Origin: Flectonema sp. DT1601
Lineage: Eukaryota > Euglenozoa > Diplonemea > Diplonemida > Diplonemidae
Assembly (NCBI GenBank): GCA_964019425.1
Contig: OZ025825.1
Location: forward strand, 807,433 to 871,432
Reading direction: 5' to 3'
Length of the DNA stretch: 64,000 bases
Shown: positions 1-10,751 of the stretch, in pieces
Layout of the letters: each line of letters starts with the position of its first letter
Numbering within the stretch: the first letter of the stretch is position 1
The notes under the pieces: model-generated
What the model was told of the DNA's origin: nothing
The model's input: the letters and a program-made list of their open reading frames with translations, nothing else
Database searches by the model: none
Made by a program: the position numbers and the translations under genes

Positions 1-1289
1 GAAGAACGTGTTTTTTTTATTCATCAAAAGTTGCATTCTGTTTGCTTTTTTGTTTTTTTTTTAGCTTTCCTTATTTTTTTAAAAAAAAAAAAAAAAAAAA
101 TTCTTCACAATAGTTTTTCTTGTCTTTGCTTTCCGATACTTGTTCTTTTATTGAGTACCATCCTTTTACAGTAAGAAAGGAAAGAACAAAAGGGAAGAAG
201 AATTTGTTTGTGCGCAACCGGAAACAAGCCTATAAAGTAAGGGTGTTAACGTTACGCTGCCACAATTCTCTTTCGCTCGTAAAACATGTCTTCGAGATGA
301 AAAAAAACTTTTATCACCTTGGATGGTTGATATTAGATATTCAAGTTTGATTTAAGTTAAACACCGACACCTGACTGCGATAAAAAATAAATTTAATAAA
401 ACCGTATCCCTGTTTTTCTTAATTTTATTAAACAGGTAATTATTTATTAAAAAAAAAAAAATGTTGTTATTTTATTTTATTTTTTAGTTTTTTTTAAAAG
501 TCCGCCATAAAAAGAAGGAAGAGATATATAACTGTTTTTTTTTTTTGCATCCCTTTGAGGTATATAGCTGGACAAATGTTTTCTTGGTGTTTTCATAATT
601 ATTATTATTTTTTTTTTTTTTGTACAACTAAGTTGAATCTGTGAGACTCAAATTGGTGTTCGATCGTTTTTTTATAAAAAAAAAAAAAAAAAAAAAAAAC
701 TTCATTTCATCACCACCAAGATGATAAAATGTGAAGGAAAAGTATTTGTGTTATTTTTTTTCAGAAATACATGGCTACAGACACCTCTTCAGTTTCTAAG
801 TAGTGTTTTATTTTTTAGTAATTGTGGTAATTAAATAAATCATAACTACCTCATATTTGAGAGGTTGGGTTTTTTTTCCCTTAACAAGAAGTGTTTTTTC
901 TACCACTTTCTGTGCGAACATTGTGCAACAAAAGCTTAGCAATGTAGTGGTTTGGGGGGGAGCTAGCAAATATCTGTTTCCTTCTCTCTTGTTCTTTGTT
1001 TTTTCTCATTATTTTTATTACTTCATTTTTTGAGTGCTTTTATTAAGTTAACAAGTTTAAAAAAAAAAAAAAAAAAAAAAAGACTGCTAGAATTGCATTA
1101 TACAACTAGTGTTTTTTTTTTTCTTCTTAATTTTCTGTATTTATAAAAAACAGAGTGTAAAATACGGGATATAAAAAGTCTCCAAAATCTCCAAAAAAAA
1201 AATGCATCATTAAGGGGTTCCGGAAAATTTTTTTGTTGACTTTCTGGTGTCCAGCTCAGGCAAAATTCCTACGGTTGGTTTTTTGTACC

Positions 1290-1436
1290 AAGGCTGTTAG
1301 GATTAAGCTCGGTCTCAAATCGAAACGATTTCTGTTTGCAGAAGTAGATTAACTTGTGCATACCAACCCAGTGACGGTTGGATAACTATGTCCTTAAGGT
1401 TGAGGTTACCTCATATTTAGAGCCCCGCCTACGTAC
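1290..1436. repeat. Degenerate dispersed repeat, copy 1
   Basis: It shares blocks in the same order with 44838-44962: an 'AATCGAAACGATT' core, then 'ATAAC(T/C)ATGTC', 'GGTTGAGGTT(A/G)C' or its variant, and 'TCATATTTAGAGCCC'. Spacing varies by small indels. The second copy lies just after a decayed piggyBac-like transposase, so this may be the 3' end of the same transposon family. That link is inference from one pair. Confidence 0.5.
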
Positions 1437-3712
1437 CCACAAATAACGTTGAGAGATGTCGAATACGGATACAGAGACCAGGACAGAGCAGCTTGATGCC
1501 GTCAGCCATATTGAGCAGGACAGTCTAGAGAAGATAGACAGCCTGAGAACGCAAAGGGTAGAGGCGCACACCAAGGGTGTTCAACATGGCAGCCAGGGAA
1601 TACCATGTACAGGGGCCACAAGGCTCCTTTTTTTTCAAAAAATTGTGATTGCTGAAAAAATTCATGCCCATGCTCCATCTTTTTTATTTCCAAAAAATTA
1701 TATTCCAAGTTTTCTATACACCATGTTTTTTTTTATAAATACCATACATACTAAAAAAAAGAAAAAATAAAAGTCAAAATATTTTTTTATTTGTTGTTTT
1801 CCTTTGCGATCTTAGTCATTAGTTTCATATCATTGACCATGGGTAAAACTTCCTGTTCTTTTTTTTTTTTAATTTATTTAATTCTTTTTCATAGAATTCA
1901 GTTTTTTGTTGTTCATTTATTTTCATTCATCCTTTTGATTAAGAGGAATAGTAATATATTTATTGTTATTTTACAAAGAAACGTAGAGGGGGGGAGAAAA
2001 CGTTTATTCTCTTCGGTGATGAACCGGGATGTGTAAAACCAAAATATGGGGCTGACCCGAGAAGCCAGAAGTCTTTTCTTAGTGTCTTTGCTCTGTATAA
2101 TAGTTTGTTAGTTTTTTTTTACCGAAAAGATGAGCGTTTTCTTTTTTTTTCTTAAAACCTTTGTCTTCTTAGCTTCTGCGATTCGTATTTTTCTTTTAAT
2201 ATTATTAAGCGCCTCCAAATGACTTTTTTTTCCCTGAGCTATATATATTTATATTGTCTTATCATTCTGGGAGAACAAAAAACTTACAAAAAAAAAAAAA
2301 AAAAAAAAAAAGTGTAATTTTTTCAGATTAGACTCAAATATACATTTGTGTTTTCTATTAATAAATAAAAATATTTTTCTTTTTTTTTTTTTTTTGTAAG
2401 TTACAAACGAACAAATATACGACTGCGACTATCCTGCTAACTATCGAACATTTCGTAGTTATGAAATGCTGTAGTACAAAACCTGTAAACCCCCCCAGGT
2501 AGTTATAAACCGAGCGAGCTGTCTATCTGGAAGAATACTATTTTTAATTTTTTTTTTTTTTTTGTAAGTATTTCGAAATGCGCTGTTTTTTTCCTCTGTA
2601 ACTCTTTTTTTATTGTATTCCCCCTGCTTAATTAATTTTTTTTTTTTGTTTTTTTTTAAAGCACACTGTCTGCTCGCGTGGGCGGTGGGTTTAGGTAGTC
2701 AATTATTCCAGGTTATTCTACCGCCTCTTTTCGTCTGTCTCACAGATGCTGGTTATAACTGTACCCTGTGAGCTTTTCCTGGCTTTTGGCTTCCTAGGCT
2801 CCGTAAATAAATAAATAAGCTTGTTTTTGTTGAAATTTTTTCTTCGAATTTTTTTTATCCAAGCTCCAGATTCCTCACGTATTAAAAAAAAAAACAAAAA
2901 TGAGGTCCTTTTTTTTGATTAGTTTCTTAGCTTACGGGAAACTGGAGAACAAGGATTATTCCTTACATGAAAACTAATAAGCAATTATTGTCTAGGGATT
3001 ACCGATTTCTGAGACACATTAATCACTTTTGACTGACTATTCTGCTGTGAACTTATTTTTTTACGTTTTTTCACAATTTTTTTTTTTTTAATTTTTCTGT
3101 TGTTAATTTTTAAGGAAGTCTCCAAAACATTTTTTTTTTTGAAAGGGAAGATTGAATGGAATGTTTTTTTTTTTTTTTTTTTTTTGTTCGTCAAAAAAAA
3201 AATACAAGTAAAGACCCTTGTTTCCCATAAAATTCTTACCACGTATTCGCACCCTTCAAATACTACCAGTGCTACATGGCAACATGTTCATTTTCTTACT
3301 CCCTCCCATCATTTAATTTTTTTTAAATTTACCGACAAACTCCTATCTAGTTGTTGAGGTATTTAAAAAAAAGAAAACCTAACTATAGTACCCCTCTGTC
3401 ATGTTTTTATGACTTCTCTTCGTATCTAAAAACCCCCTCGGGAAGGCGGTCCCAGGTCTATGTTGCTCTGACACTCGATAGCCCACTCCGAGGTATACAT
3501 TTCTTTTTGATTGCAGCTCTTTTATTTTTTTTTCTCTCTTCCCCGTAGGAGCAAAAATTTTTTTAAAAAAAAAAAAAAAAAACTGGTGAGAGGCTCAACC
3601 AGATAATGTATTGAATAGCAAAAAAAGAAATAGTAAAATGATGGCCTCAGTTCGATTCTCTCAATGGCCAATTTCAATTTCAAAAAACTAAGTCTTTTCA
3701 GATGATCAGTTT

Positions 3713-4125
3713 TTAAAAACATCTGTGTGACTTCGCGCCATCGTTTTTGTAATGGTGAGAGGTCATCGGATGCAATAGTACTGATCAATCTTTGCAAGCA
3801 ATTAAAAAAAAATAATAGATAATAAAGAAATGCTCATATTTAACAAGGCAACAAGTTTAATATCGGCGTTTCTTTCATAAGGTATCTGTGGAGCTTCGCG
3901 CCTTCGTTTTTGTAATGGTGAGAGGTCATCGGATGCAATAGTACTGATCAATCTTTGCAAGCAATTAAAAAAAAATAATAGACAATAAAGAAATGCTCAT
4001 ATTTAACAAGGCAACAAGTATAATATCAGCGTTTCTTTTGTAAGGTATCTGTGGAGCTTCGCGCCTTCATTTTGATGGTGAGAAGGCTTTTGTGGATGCG
4101 CTTGTTGATCTCGCTTCGCAAGCAA
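3713..4125. repeat. 163-bp tandem repeat, about 2.5 copies
   Basis: The landmark 'TCTG(T)G..CTTCGCGCC' recurs at about 3721, 3884 and 4047, giving a period of 163 bp. Copies 1 and 2 are nearly identical, while copy 3 diverges after about 40 bases. On the minus strand the unit reads without stop as a Leu-rich peptide (containing SDDLSPLQKR), so it may derive from a coding sequence. No complete gene is visible. Confidence 0.7.
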
Positions 4126-6762
4126 GAAAAACCCAACCAACAACAACCAACAACAACAACAATAACAAAACAATAACAAAATAAAAAAATGAAAAACTAA
4201 AAAATGCTCTTTTCCCTTCCCAATTAGGAATTGTTGGAAGAAAAAAAAAACTACACACCGTTTTTTTGTTTTTTTTTATATTGGACTAAGTTTCTTTTAA
4301 TTGTCGTAAATTGCTATTCTTCGCTATGCTAAGAATGAGAACAGACGGTATCAGTCCATTGTCGCTTTACAAGTAAAACGGTCATTTTCAAGACCAAGAA
4401 ACGCCTGTCCTCGTTTTAGAAGAATTAGTGTTCCTAACCATATGCGACTCTCACTCTTGACCTGCAATTATTCTTTAAGCTGTAGCCAGCTGTATTTATG
4501 ATTCTTCCTTTACTACTATCTGTTGTAAATATAGTTTTCGTTATTCTTAGTTCTTACTTTACGAAAGTCTCAAAGTAAATAGTTTGAAGATTTCCTTACC
4601 TCACTTAAAGCTCCCTTTTTTATGTGTTGAGCTCAAAGTGTAACTATCCTGCTTTTCTTTTTTGTACAAATAATAGGTCAGGGAAGATTTAGCAGCTGTT
4701 GCTAGCAATGTTGTTGTCGTCATACTTCAACAGTGAAAGAGCAAACAGTGGCCTCAGCTCTGTCGTTGTAACAAATTTACTGAAAACTTAGCTTTTTTTG
4801 GTAGGTGTTATTATTTTTTTTCACTTCCCCTTCAGTGATCCAAAATTTTTATTACCTCCTAAAGGTGGTTGATCTCTGTTGCTTACTAGCCTTTCGTAAA
4901 GGAGATTTCTCTGTTATATCCTACCACTCCCTCATTACATTGTTAAACTACCCCCGCCCCCGCCTTTGAATCGGTTTGTGTGGAAATTCACGAATTCGAG
5001 TTCTTTGCCTCAAGTTATACCTAAGAAATATGTTTCTTGAAATACTGCATACTTTGGTACCCTAACTCTGATCCACCTTGTAGGGTTATTAATCTCACCC
5101 ATCGTTCTGTATTGGTGGGAATGATTTTTTTTGTTGTTAATATAGTCATTGAAAAAAAAAAAAGAAATAAATTAAAAAAGAAAGATACAAACACAATAGT
5201 CATTGTCTTGGTCTACTGTAGTCGTTCGTGATTGGAACGTAATCATCACCAGGCGGTGAGTGGGTGGCATCATTTTCTTTTCTTAAAGTAAATACCCTTA
5301 CTAACTCTTTTGAACACACCGAGTACTTTGTTAATACGAAATAATCATTCCAACGATGTGCATCTGGGAATATCCGTGGAAGGAAAAAATGCTAAGAAGC
5401 TGTAATTCGTTTATCCGTTTTTTTTTTTTTTTTTTTTTTTTTGTTTGACGAAAATGAAACGAGAGGTTTTGCGAGGATACATCAAGCTACAATCCTGCAG
5501 AGACCTGACTGTTTTTTTTTTTTTTTTTAAATTCCCTCACATCTTCCTGATCCGTGCTTGACTTTATTTCACATACTCTTAAAATTGAAAAGAGTGAATT
5601 TTGTTGTTGTTTTTATTTTATTTTTTTTTTACCTGTAATTCTTTTTCTGTCGGCGTATTCTTTTTTTTTTTTTTTTTGCATGTCAAGTAAAAATATGCAA
5701 TACCCATGCATGTCTGTCTGTATGACGGCGTGAATTTTTTTTTTAAAAAAAAAAAAAAAATTAATATCAACGCTTTTTTTTTTTTTTTTTTTTTTGCTCC
5801 TCGTTATCATAGCACTTTTGGTTTCTAAAACTCAGATTTAATACGAAGGCTTATTACATACCCGACAAAAGATAAGGAAGAAGAATGAAAAAAAAAAAAA
5901 AAAAAATGTTGTAAAATGCTACTTTCGCTACTTCTCGTTGGTTTAAAAAAAAAAACAAAAAAAAAAAAAAAAAAACTAATTTGTTTTTTTTTATTTTTTG
6001 TTTTTTTACTTCTGTATATATCACGAGAATCGATAAAATTACGGAGACAACAAAAAAAAAAAAAAAAAAAAAAAAAAGAAAAAGAAAAAGAAAAAAAGAA
6101 GAAACAAGCCTAATAATGCAAGTTGGTTGCCTGTATTCTGTGCGCATGTTCAACAAAGAGCGTTTTATGATTTATAATAGTCTCGACATAGAACATGTGC
6201 AATGCAATGGTTTTTCATTCGAATAGTTTTTTTTTTTCTTTTTTTTTTTTCTTGTCTTCTGTCTCTCTTTGTTTGAATAATTTATTAATGTTGTCTTGGT
6301 CTCCTTGTTCCCTCTTCTCTCCCTTCTTCTTTTTTTTTTTTTGTTTATTTTTTTTTTTTTTTTGTTTTCTCCTCTTCATTTATGATAACTCTCAAATCAA
6401 TCAGAAAAAAAAAAAAACATAATAAAAATTTGAGAACGAAAAACAAAAAACAAAATATGCGCAAGTGAAAATCTCCCCGCCCCCGACCCTTCTGAAAAAA
6501 CAAAAAAAAAATAAAAACAAAAAACATTTCAATATCAAACCTTTGAAACAAAAAAAAAAAGAAGAGAAAATCCCCCCCCTCTGCTGATTGTACGGCTTCC
6601 TGGTTGTGTTCTTGGGATATTAAATAGAGTTGGAGAACAATAACAAGAAAATCGTTTTATCTCACATTTGACATTCAGGTTATCATCAGCACAGCACATG
6701 GGATTGTGATGTTTGTTATTTTTTCTATTTGATTTTTTTTCTTCTTTTCCAGTCAGTAAAAG

Positions 6763-8973
6763 ATGTCCGAAGTGTTGTCGAGTGGCGGAGAAGCCGTCAC
6801 TGCAGCACCAACCCCTCGTCTTGATATTAACAAGTATCGATCTGATGGAGGTGGAAGATCTCTTCCTGCTATGAGAGAATGTGCTGAGGCAGGTCGACTC
6901 GATTTATTAGTTGCGCAAGTACTCGCAGAGGGAGAAGAACGTTTACATGACAACAACCAGGAGGGAGGCGGATGTGTTCACCAGGCAGCAAAGAATGGAC
7001 ACACCACTATAATTGATTTCCTACTAGAGAAGCGAGTAAATATAAATTCACCGGCATATGGAACTGGCATGACTCCATTGATGTTCGCTGCGGGGGCTGG
7101 ACAAGATGTTGGAACCATTCGTCAACTCATTACTTTTGGTGCTGATGTAGCACTTCTCGACAATTTAGGAAAGTCAGCTTTAACATACGCCTTAAACAAG
7201 CCGTTATTAGCTCATCTGTTTTCTGTAAAGGGTTCTCCTGTATCGGATATTGATCTCTCTCATTGTATTGTATCACAGAATACTGAGGGGATTATTTATC
7301 TAATGGAAAACCACAGGCATGTTTTTGACTTGTCTGACTTACCAAATACAAATTCTCTAAAAGTGCAAAAAGTATTAGCACATTTTGAACCAAGTCTTTA
7401 CCCAACAGTAACCGGAACACTTGAAACTGATAACACAAACTTACCAAACCTTTTAAAAAAAGATAAGATTTTAAGAGCATTGGCAGCAGCAATTCTTCCC
7501 AACCTGAGTTTTGCTGTTGCTGCCTTACTACCTGGAGTTTTTGGTTTTGTAGCACTCGCTGCTAATCTTTACGGAGTACAAGCCGCAACCTATAAAGCAG
7601 CAAAAAGTAGAAGTCCGGATCCAGGTCTGGCTGGATGGTATGCCGGGGCATTAATATTTGGTAGTGGTGTTCTGGTCACTCAAGTGTTTCCTCACGTTGA
7701 TGCTCCGAGAGCGAAGTTAGCCTGGGAGATGGTAACGCTGATGATGTTTTATTGTTACGTGAAAGCAATGATTGCTGATCCTGGAGTAATTATTTCAACA
7801 AAAGAAAGTAGAAAACAATGTCTCGACTACATTCAAAACGGATACGACATTGAGTACACAGACTTCTGTCCTACTACTATGGTAAGAAAACCAAATCGAT
7901 CAAAATTCTGCTCCACCAGTAAGAAATTAGTAGCTCGTTTTGATCACTACTGTGTGTGGACCAGCAATACTATTGGTGCTGGAAATCACAGACCATTTTA
8001 TATGTTTACGGTATTTCAAGTTATCAGTCAGTTTCTGGTGTTGTACTTTTCGTTATCATTCTTGAAATTATCATCGTTAGAATCTTACGCATTGTGTGAC
8101 GTTCTCGACTACTTCTTTGATACGAAGAGATCCTTAGTAACCTACTTCCTGTTTCTTTACAACATAGCAGTCATTTTATTTATATTAAGTGTCTTTGTTA
8201 TTCAGTCTTGGTACATAACTCGTAACGTGACGTCTAATGAGATTTGGTTCTCAAAGAGGTATTCTTGGTGTTTTAATATCGGTCAGCGTACATACACACT
8301 CTATAATAGAGGAGCTTATGAAAATTGGAAGGAATTTATTTCTGGAAAGTTTGAGGCGGGTTTTGAACCTCCTCCGATTGAGCAAAACTCATATTTGAGA
8401 GGTGTGTTGTCGAAGTATGAAAGTTATCAAGTGACTGATGGTGATGCTCAACTGTTTGCTAAACAACATCTTCAGGCGGTTGATATGGAAACTCCTCAGG
8501 TAGCTATTGATATGAGTGGTTCAGGTTCAGGTGTTAATATGCAACCACCACCACCACCACCTCCACCACCTGCTCCTACTCCACAGGTTGACACTGGATC
8601 GTCAAATTGTGTTGATGAAGAAACTGGTTTTGTTTATCCAATTCAACTTAAAGAAAAGATTCTTTCTCTTTCATTAGAATCTCGTCGTAAACTCGCTCGT
8701 AAGCAGCAAGCAGACTTTCAACAACATAATGTGATTGATGAATCTGGTAAGGTATCTCTTCCTACTCAACCTGATCAGGATGCTCTTCTGACATCAACAG
8801 CAAAGTTCCATCAGGAAACTATTCATCGATCTCAACCAGATGACATCTCACAACCTCCTCCAGTACTTCGTACGACAGAAGACACCACTGATATGACTCC
8901 AGGTGCTATTACTCGTAATGCTGGAGGTGCTCAGCTTCGATCTGCAAGTGTAAGAGTTAGGAAAGCTGAGTGA
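6763..8973 (+). CDS. Ankyrin-repeat DHHC-type protein S-acyltransferase (HIP14/Akr1-like)
   Basis: A predicted membrane enzyme that attaches palmitate to cysteines of client proteins, probably at Golgi or endosomal membranes. The 736-residue protein has ankyrin-type repeats at about residues 30-170 (for example 'GGGCVHQAAKNGHTTIIDFL'), then hydrophobic segments near 235-265, 290-310 and 320-340. The cysteine-rich domain carries D394-H-Y-C397, followed by two more membrane segments and a TTxE-like TSNE motif. The DHYC form and the loss of several zinc-binding Cys/His positions (FCPTTM, KFCSTSKK, NTIG) match what is known of the Akr1 branch, which stays active. A poly-Pro stretch lies near residue 590 in a low-complexity tail. 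The start is the first ATG after a pyrimidine tract ending in AG at 6752. It is intronless and the first of the one-strand gene series. Confidence 0.9.
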   Translation: MSEVLSSGGEAVTAAPTPRLDINKYRSDGGGRSLPAMRECAEAGRLDLLVAQVLAEGEERLHDNNQEGGGCVHQAAKNGHTTIIDFLLEKRVNINSPAYGTGMTPLMFAAGAGQDVGTIRQLITFGADVALLDNLGKSALTYALNKPLLAHLFSVKGSPVSDIDLSHCIVSQNTEGIIYLMENHRHVFDLSDLPNTNSLKVQKVLAHFEPSLYPTVTGTLETDNTNLPNLLKKDKILRALAAAILPNLSFAVAALLPGVFGFVALAANLYGVQAATYKAAKSRSPDPGLAGWYAGALIFGSGVLVTQVFPHVDAPRAKLAWEMVTLMMFYCYVKAMIADPGVIISTKESRKQCLDYIQNGYDIEYTDFCPTTMVRKPNRSKFCSTSKKLVARFDHYCVWTSNTIGAGNHRPFYMFTVFQVISQFLVLYFSLSFLKLSSLESYALCDVLDYFFDTKRSLVTYFLFLYNIAVILFILSVFVIQSWYITRNVTSNEIWFSKRYSWCFNIGQRTYTLYNRGAYENWKEFISGKFEAGFEPPPIEQNSYLRGVLSKYESYQVTDGDAQLFAKQHLQAVDMETPQVAIDMSGSGSGVNMQPPPPPPPPPAPTPQVDTGSSNCVDEETGFVYPIQLKEKILSLSLESRRKLARKQQADFQQHNVIDESGKVSLPTQPDQDALLTSTAKFHQETIHRSQPDDISQPPPVLRTTEDTTDMTPGAITRNAGGAQLRSASVRVRKAE

Positions 8974-9371
8974 TCCTTTTGTCATCACCCGAACGGTACA
9001 TCACACGATCTCGATATGAAGAACGTCTTATGTTCTCATTTGATACGCTACCAAAGTTATGAAAAATTACTAATTACTATAACAAGTTGTTGTTAAGAAG
9101 AGTTATTAGTTTAGACTTCACTACTAGAAGGTAGTCTTGTACTTCTTTAGTTCTGCTCTCCTCTATTTTTGCAGAATTGTTGTCTCAATAGCTGTCTGGT
9201 TATCAGTAGGTCTTTCGATTCTTTTTATCGGTCAGTGACTTGCTACTTGGAGCAGTCAAATTTAAATTTTATTTGTTTTCTTAAAGTGTGGGGGTCCGTT
9301 TCCTGTGTTTTTAAGAACCTTTCTGATAAACAATAGATATGGAGAAGAAAAAAAAATACAAAAAAAAAAAA
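8974..9371. other. Intergenic, 3' region of the palmitoyltransferase gene
   Basis: AT-rich non-coding DNA ending in an A-rich stretch that borders the inverted-repeat unit. No feature is recognised. Confidence 0.5.
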
Positions 9372-9418
9372 GGGAAAACCTCTAATTCAACAAAAATAGT
9401 TTGCGAAATCGCCAACTC
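9372..9418 (+). repeat. Left 47-bp terminal inverted repeat
   Basis: Its reverse complement occurs at 10514-10560 with two substitutions. The outer end starts GGGAAAACC. Confidence 0.85.
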
Positions 9419-9522
9419 CCTACAAAAAAAAGTTGTCCACCAGGACTCGAACTTGACCCAAAAATTTGGCTTGCGGCGGGTTTTTTGTTTTTTAGCCTAC
9501 CAAGCGGGAAGAGTGCAAGGGT

Positions 9523-9559
9523 GGCTTGCGTCCGCCAAATTCTTGGCGGGACGCAAGCC
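9523..9559. repeat. GC-rich hairpin
   Basis: GGCTTGCGTC...GACGCAAGCC forms a near-perfect stem of 16 pairs with a 4-base loop and one bulge. A C7/G10 run pair just downstream could extend the fold. The role is unknown. Confidence 0.75.
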
Positions 9560-9647
9560 CCCCCAACCCCCCCAAGGGGGGGGGGAGCCCCTAATAAAAG
9601 CCCGCCTGTTCCGTACAAAGTCCAACTTGAAAAAACAAATTTGCAAC

Positions 9648-9649
9648 TG

Positions 9650-9681
<32 letters not shown>

Positions 9682-10032
9682 TTCTAATCAAAGACGCGCA
9701 TGAATGGACTAATGAGATTCCTTCTGTCCCTACCTACTATCTGGCGAACAGCAGTCAAGGGAACGGACTTGAAACTGTCAGCGGGGAAAGAAGACCCTGT
9801 TGAGTTTGACTCTAGTCGGGTGTAGTTATAGGTGGGAGGTTTACCAACAATGAAATACCACTACTCTTATCGTCGCTTTACTTATCCAATGATGGGGGAA
9901 CGGCAGCTGCCTCTTCGGAGGTTAGGGTTTCGGACTCGTAGCTTTTCCGATTCCAGCGACAAACGGGCTTCGGCTCGACCCCTCGTTTGGAGACACCAGT
10001 CAGGTGGGGAGTTTGGCTGGGAGGGGCCACAT
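9648..10032 (+). pseudogene. Partial 28S (LSU) rRNA fragment
   Basis: The stretch opens with the universally conserved eukaryotic 'GACTCTCTTAAGGTAGCC' (the classical R2 and I-PpoI target region). It continues colinearly through 'GACGCGCATGAATGGA', 'AAGAAGACCCTGTTGA', 'GAAATACCACTACTC' and 'CAGGTGGGGAGTTTGGCTGG'. These are nuclear-type 28S landmarks, not mitochondrial ones. The expected helix after 'GACTCTAGT' is shortened. Only about 385 bases of this region are present, so it is a fragment, not an rDNA unit. Confidence 0.85.
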
Positions 10033-10067
10033 TGCGGCTTCTAAGTCACGAAACCTACATCAATGAT

Positions 10068-10130
10068 GAGGATCGTTAAGCCACATTTCTAAAGGTCAGG
10101 CTTTTACTAACGTGAGAATTTCTGTTCTCG
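10068..10130 (-). pseudogene. 28S rRNA piece in inverted orientation
   Basis: Read on the minus strand it gives GAGAACAGAAAT...GTAAAAGCC...TGTGGCTTAACGATCCT. This resembles the 28S segment that should follow the preceding fragment, with an internal deletion. It lies in the expected order but on the opposite strand. Assignment is by eye and moderate. Confidence 0.5.
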
Positions 10131-10308
10131 ATGGTTCGAATGTGTCTGACAAAAATTACCTAATTTGGAATGCTGCTTGAAGTCTGGTGAATTTTGGTTG
10201 GAGGTCTTAGTCTCACTGGTGAACTGCACAGTAACATTTTAAAGTGATCGATCACACGGGAGGGGTCTTGGTGATTTATTGCAACGGGAATATGTCTCAA
10301 CTCGACCA

Positions 10309-10325
10309 GTGGGTGATCAATCCGC
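10309..10325 (-). pseudogene. Short 28S rRNA piece in inverted orientation
   Basis: The minus strand reads GGATTGATCACCCACTGG, close to the conserved 28S 'GGATTGTTCACCCACTAA' block. A fuller copy of that block occurs at 16582-16617. The match is short but specific. Confidence 0.45.
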
Positions 10326-10377
10326 CCTTTGACTATGTTTTGGTCACATTTTCCGTCATTACGAAAAAGAGAAAAAA

Positions 10378-10452
10378 GGATGTCACGGGGTTCGAACCCG
10401 AGACCTCCGGGTCATGATTCGGCGGTCATAACCAATAAACCACCGGAGCTCC
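10378..10452 (-). pseudogene. tRNA-like sequence, probably a degenerate tRNA
   Basis: The minus strand has a convincing T arm (GGTTCGAACCCC), a D-arm-like 'TTTATTGGTTA' and a 7-base 3' acceptor strand, followed directly by a T run. The 5' acceptor strand pairs at only 5 of 7 positions, and I could not fold a proper anticodon stem around a CAT-containing loop. A pseudogene or tRNA-derived tail is more likely than a working gene. Confidence 0.45.
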
Positions 10453-10513
10453 GAAAATTCTGAAAGTTTTCCCGTCATGTTGGGTTGTTTCGAGCGGTTA
10501 AAATTTTTGTGAT

Positions 10514-10560
10514 GAGTTGGCGATTTCGCAAACTATTTTTGTGGAATTAGGGGTTTTCCC
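10514..10560 (-). repeat. Right 47-bp terminal inverted repeat
   Basis: It is the reverse complement of 9372-9418, 45 of 47 bases matching, ending in GGTTTTCCC on the + strand. Confidence 0.85.
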
Positions 10561-10751
10561 AAAAAAAAAAGTGGTGAGTTAAAAAAAGTAAAAAAGACAA
10601 AAAAAAAAAACAAAAAAAAATCATATGAAAAAAAAAAAAAAAAAAAGAGAACAGAATACCAACCCTGAGTATGTTTTTTATAAAACAGTTTTTTTTTAAA
10701 AATGTAAAAAAAAATTTATAAAGAAAAATACTATTTTTTCACTTAAAAGGT

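Larger units (their letters stand above)
1..6762. other. Gene-free AT-rich region with long A/T homopolymers
   Basis: I see no convincing gene here. Runs of 10 to 25 A or T recur throughout, and open frames are mostly Lys/Phe-rich translations of these runs. Two structured items stand out and are listed separately: a degenerate dispersed repeat near 1.3-1.4 kb and a 163-bp tandem repeat near 3.7-4.1 kb. The last bases (6730-6752) are a pyrimidine tract ending in AG that belongs to the next gene. A short open frame from an ATG at 1456 is less AT-rich and could be a transposon or gene fragment. Confidence 0.6.
9372..10560. mobile_element. Inverted-repeat-bounded unit carrying 28S rRNA and tRNA-like pieces
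   Basis: A 47-bp terminal inverted repeat (9372-9418 and 10514-10560, 45 of 47 matching) encloses 1.1 kb. Both ends abut A-rich DNA, so a target duplication cannot be judged. Inside are a strong GC-rich hairpin (9523-9559), a C/G-run stretch, a recognisable 28S rRNA fragment (9648-10032), further 28S pieces in mixed orientation and a tRNA-like sequence. There is no transposase, so this could be a non-autonomous element that captured rRNA or rearranged rDNA. Fold-back MITE-like structure is the closest known class. Confidence 0.55.

Noticed and set aside
1456-1770. Open frame starting MSNTDTETRTEQ
   Set aside because: The first 45 residues look protein-like but the rest is translated homopolymer; no domain or splice site was found. 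Kept only as a remark.
5854-6551. Phe- or Lys-rich frames on both strands
   Set aside because: They are translations of long T and A runs.
9433-9462. Second tRNA-like T arm (GGACTCGAACTTGA) near the left inverted repeat
   Set aside because: The T stem is broken and no matching 5' acceptor strand is present; too weak for a feature.
9648-10032. Mitochondrial LSU rRNA insertion
   Set aside because: Landmarks such as CTCTTAAGGTAGCCAAATG and GCGCATGAATGGA are of the nuclear eukaryotic type.
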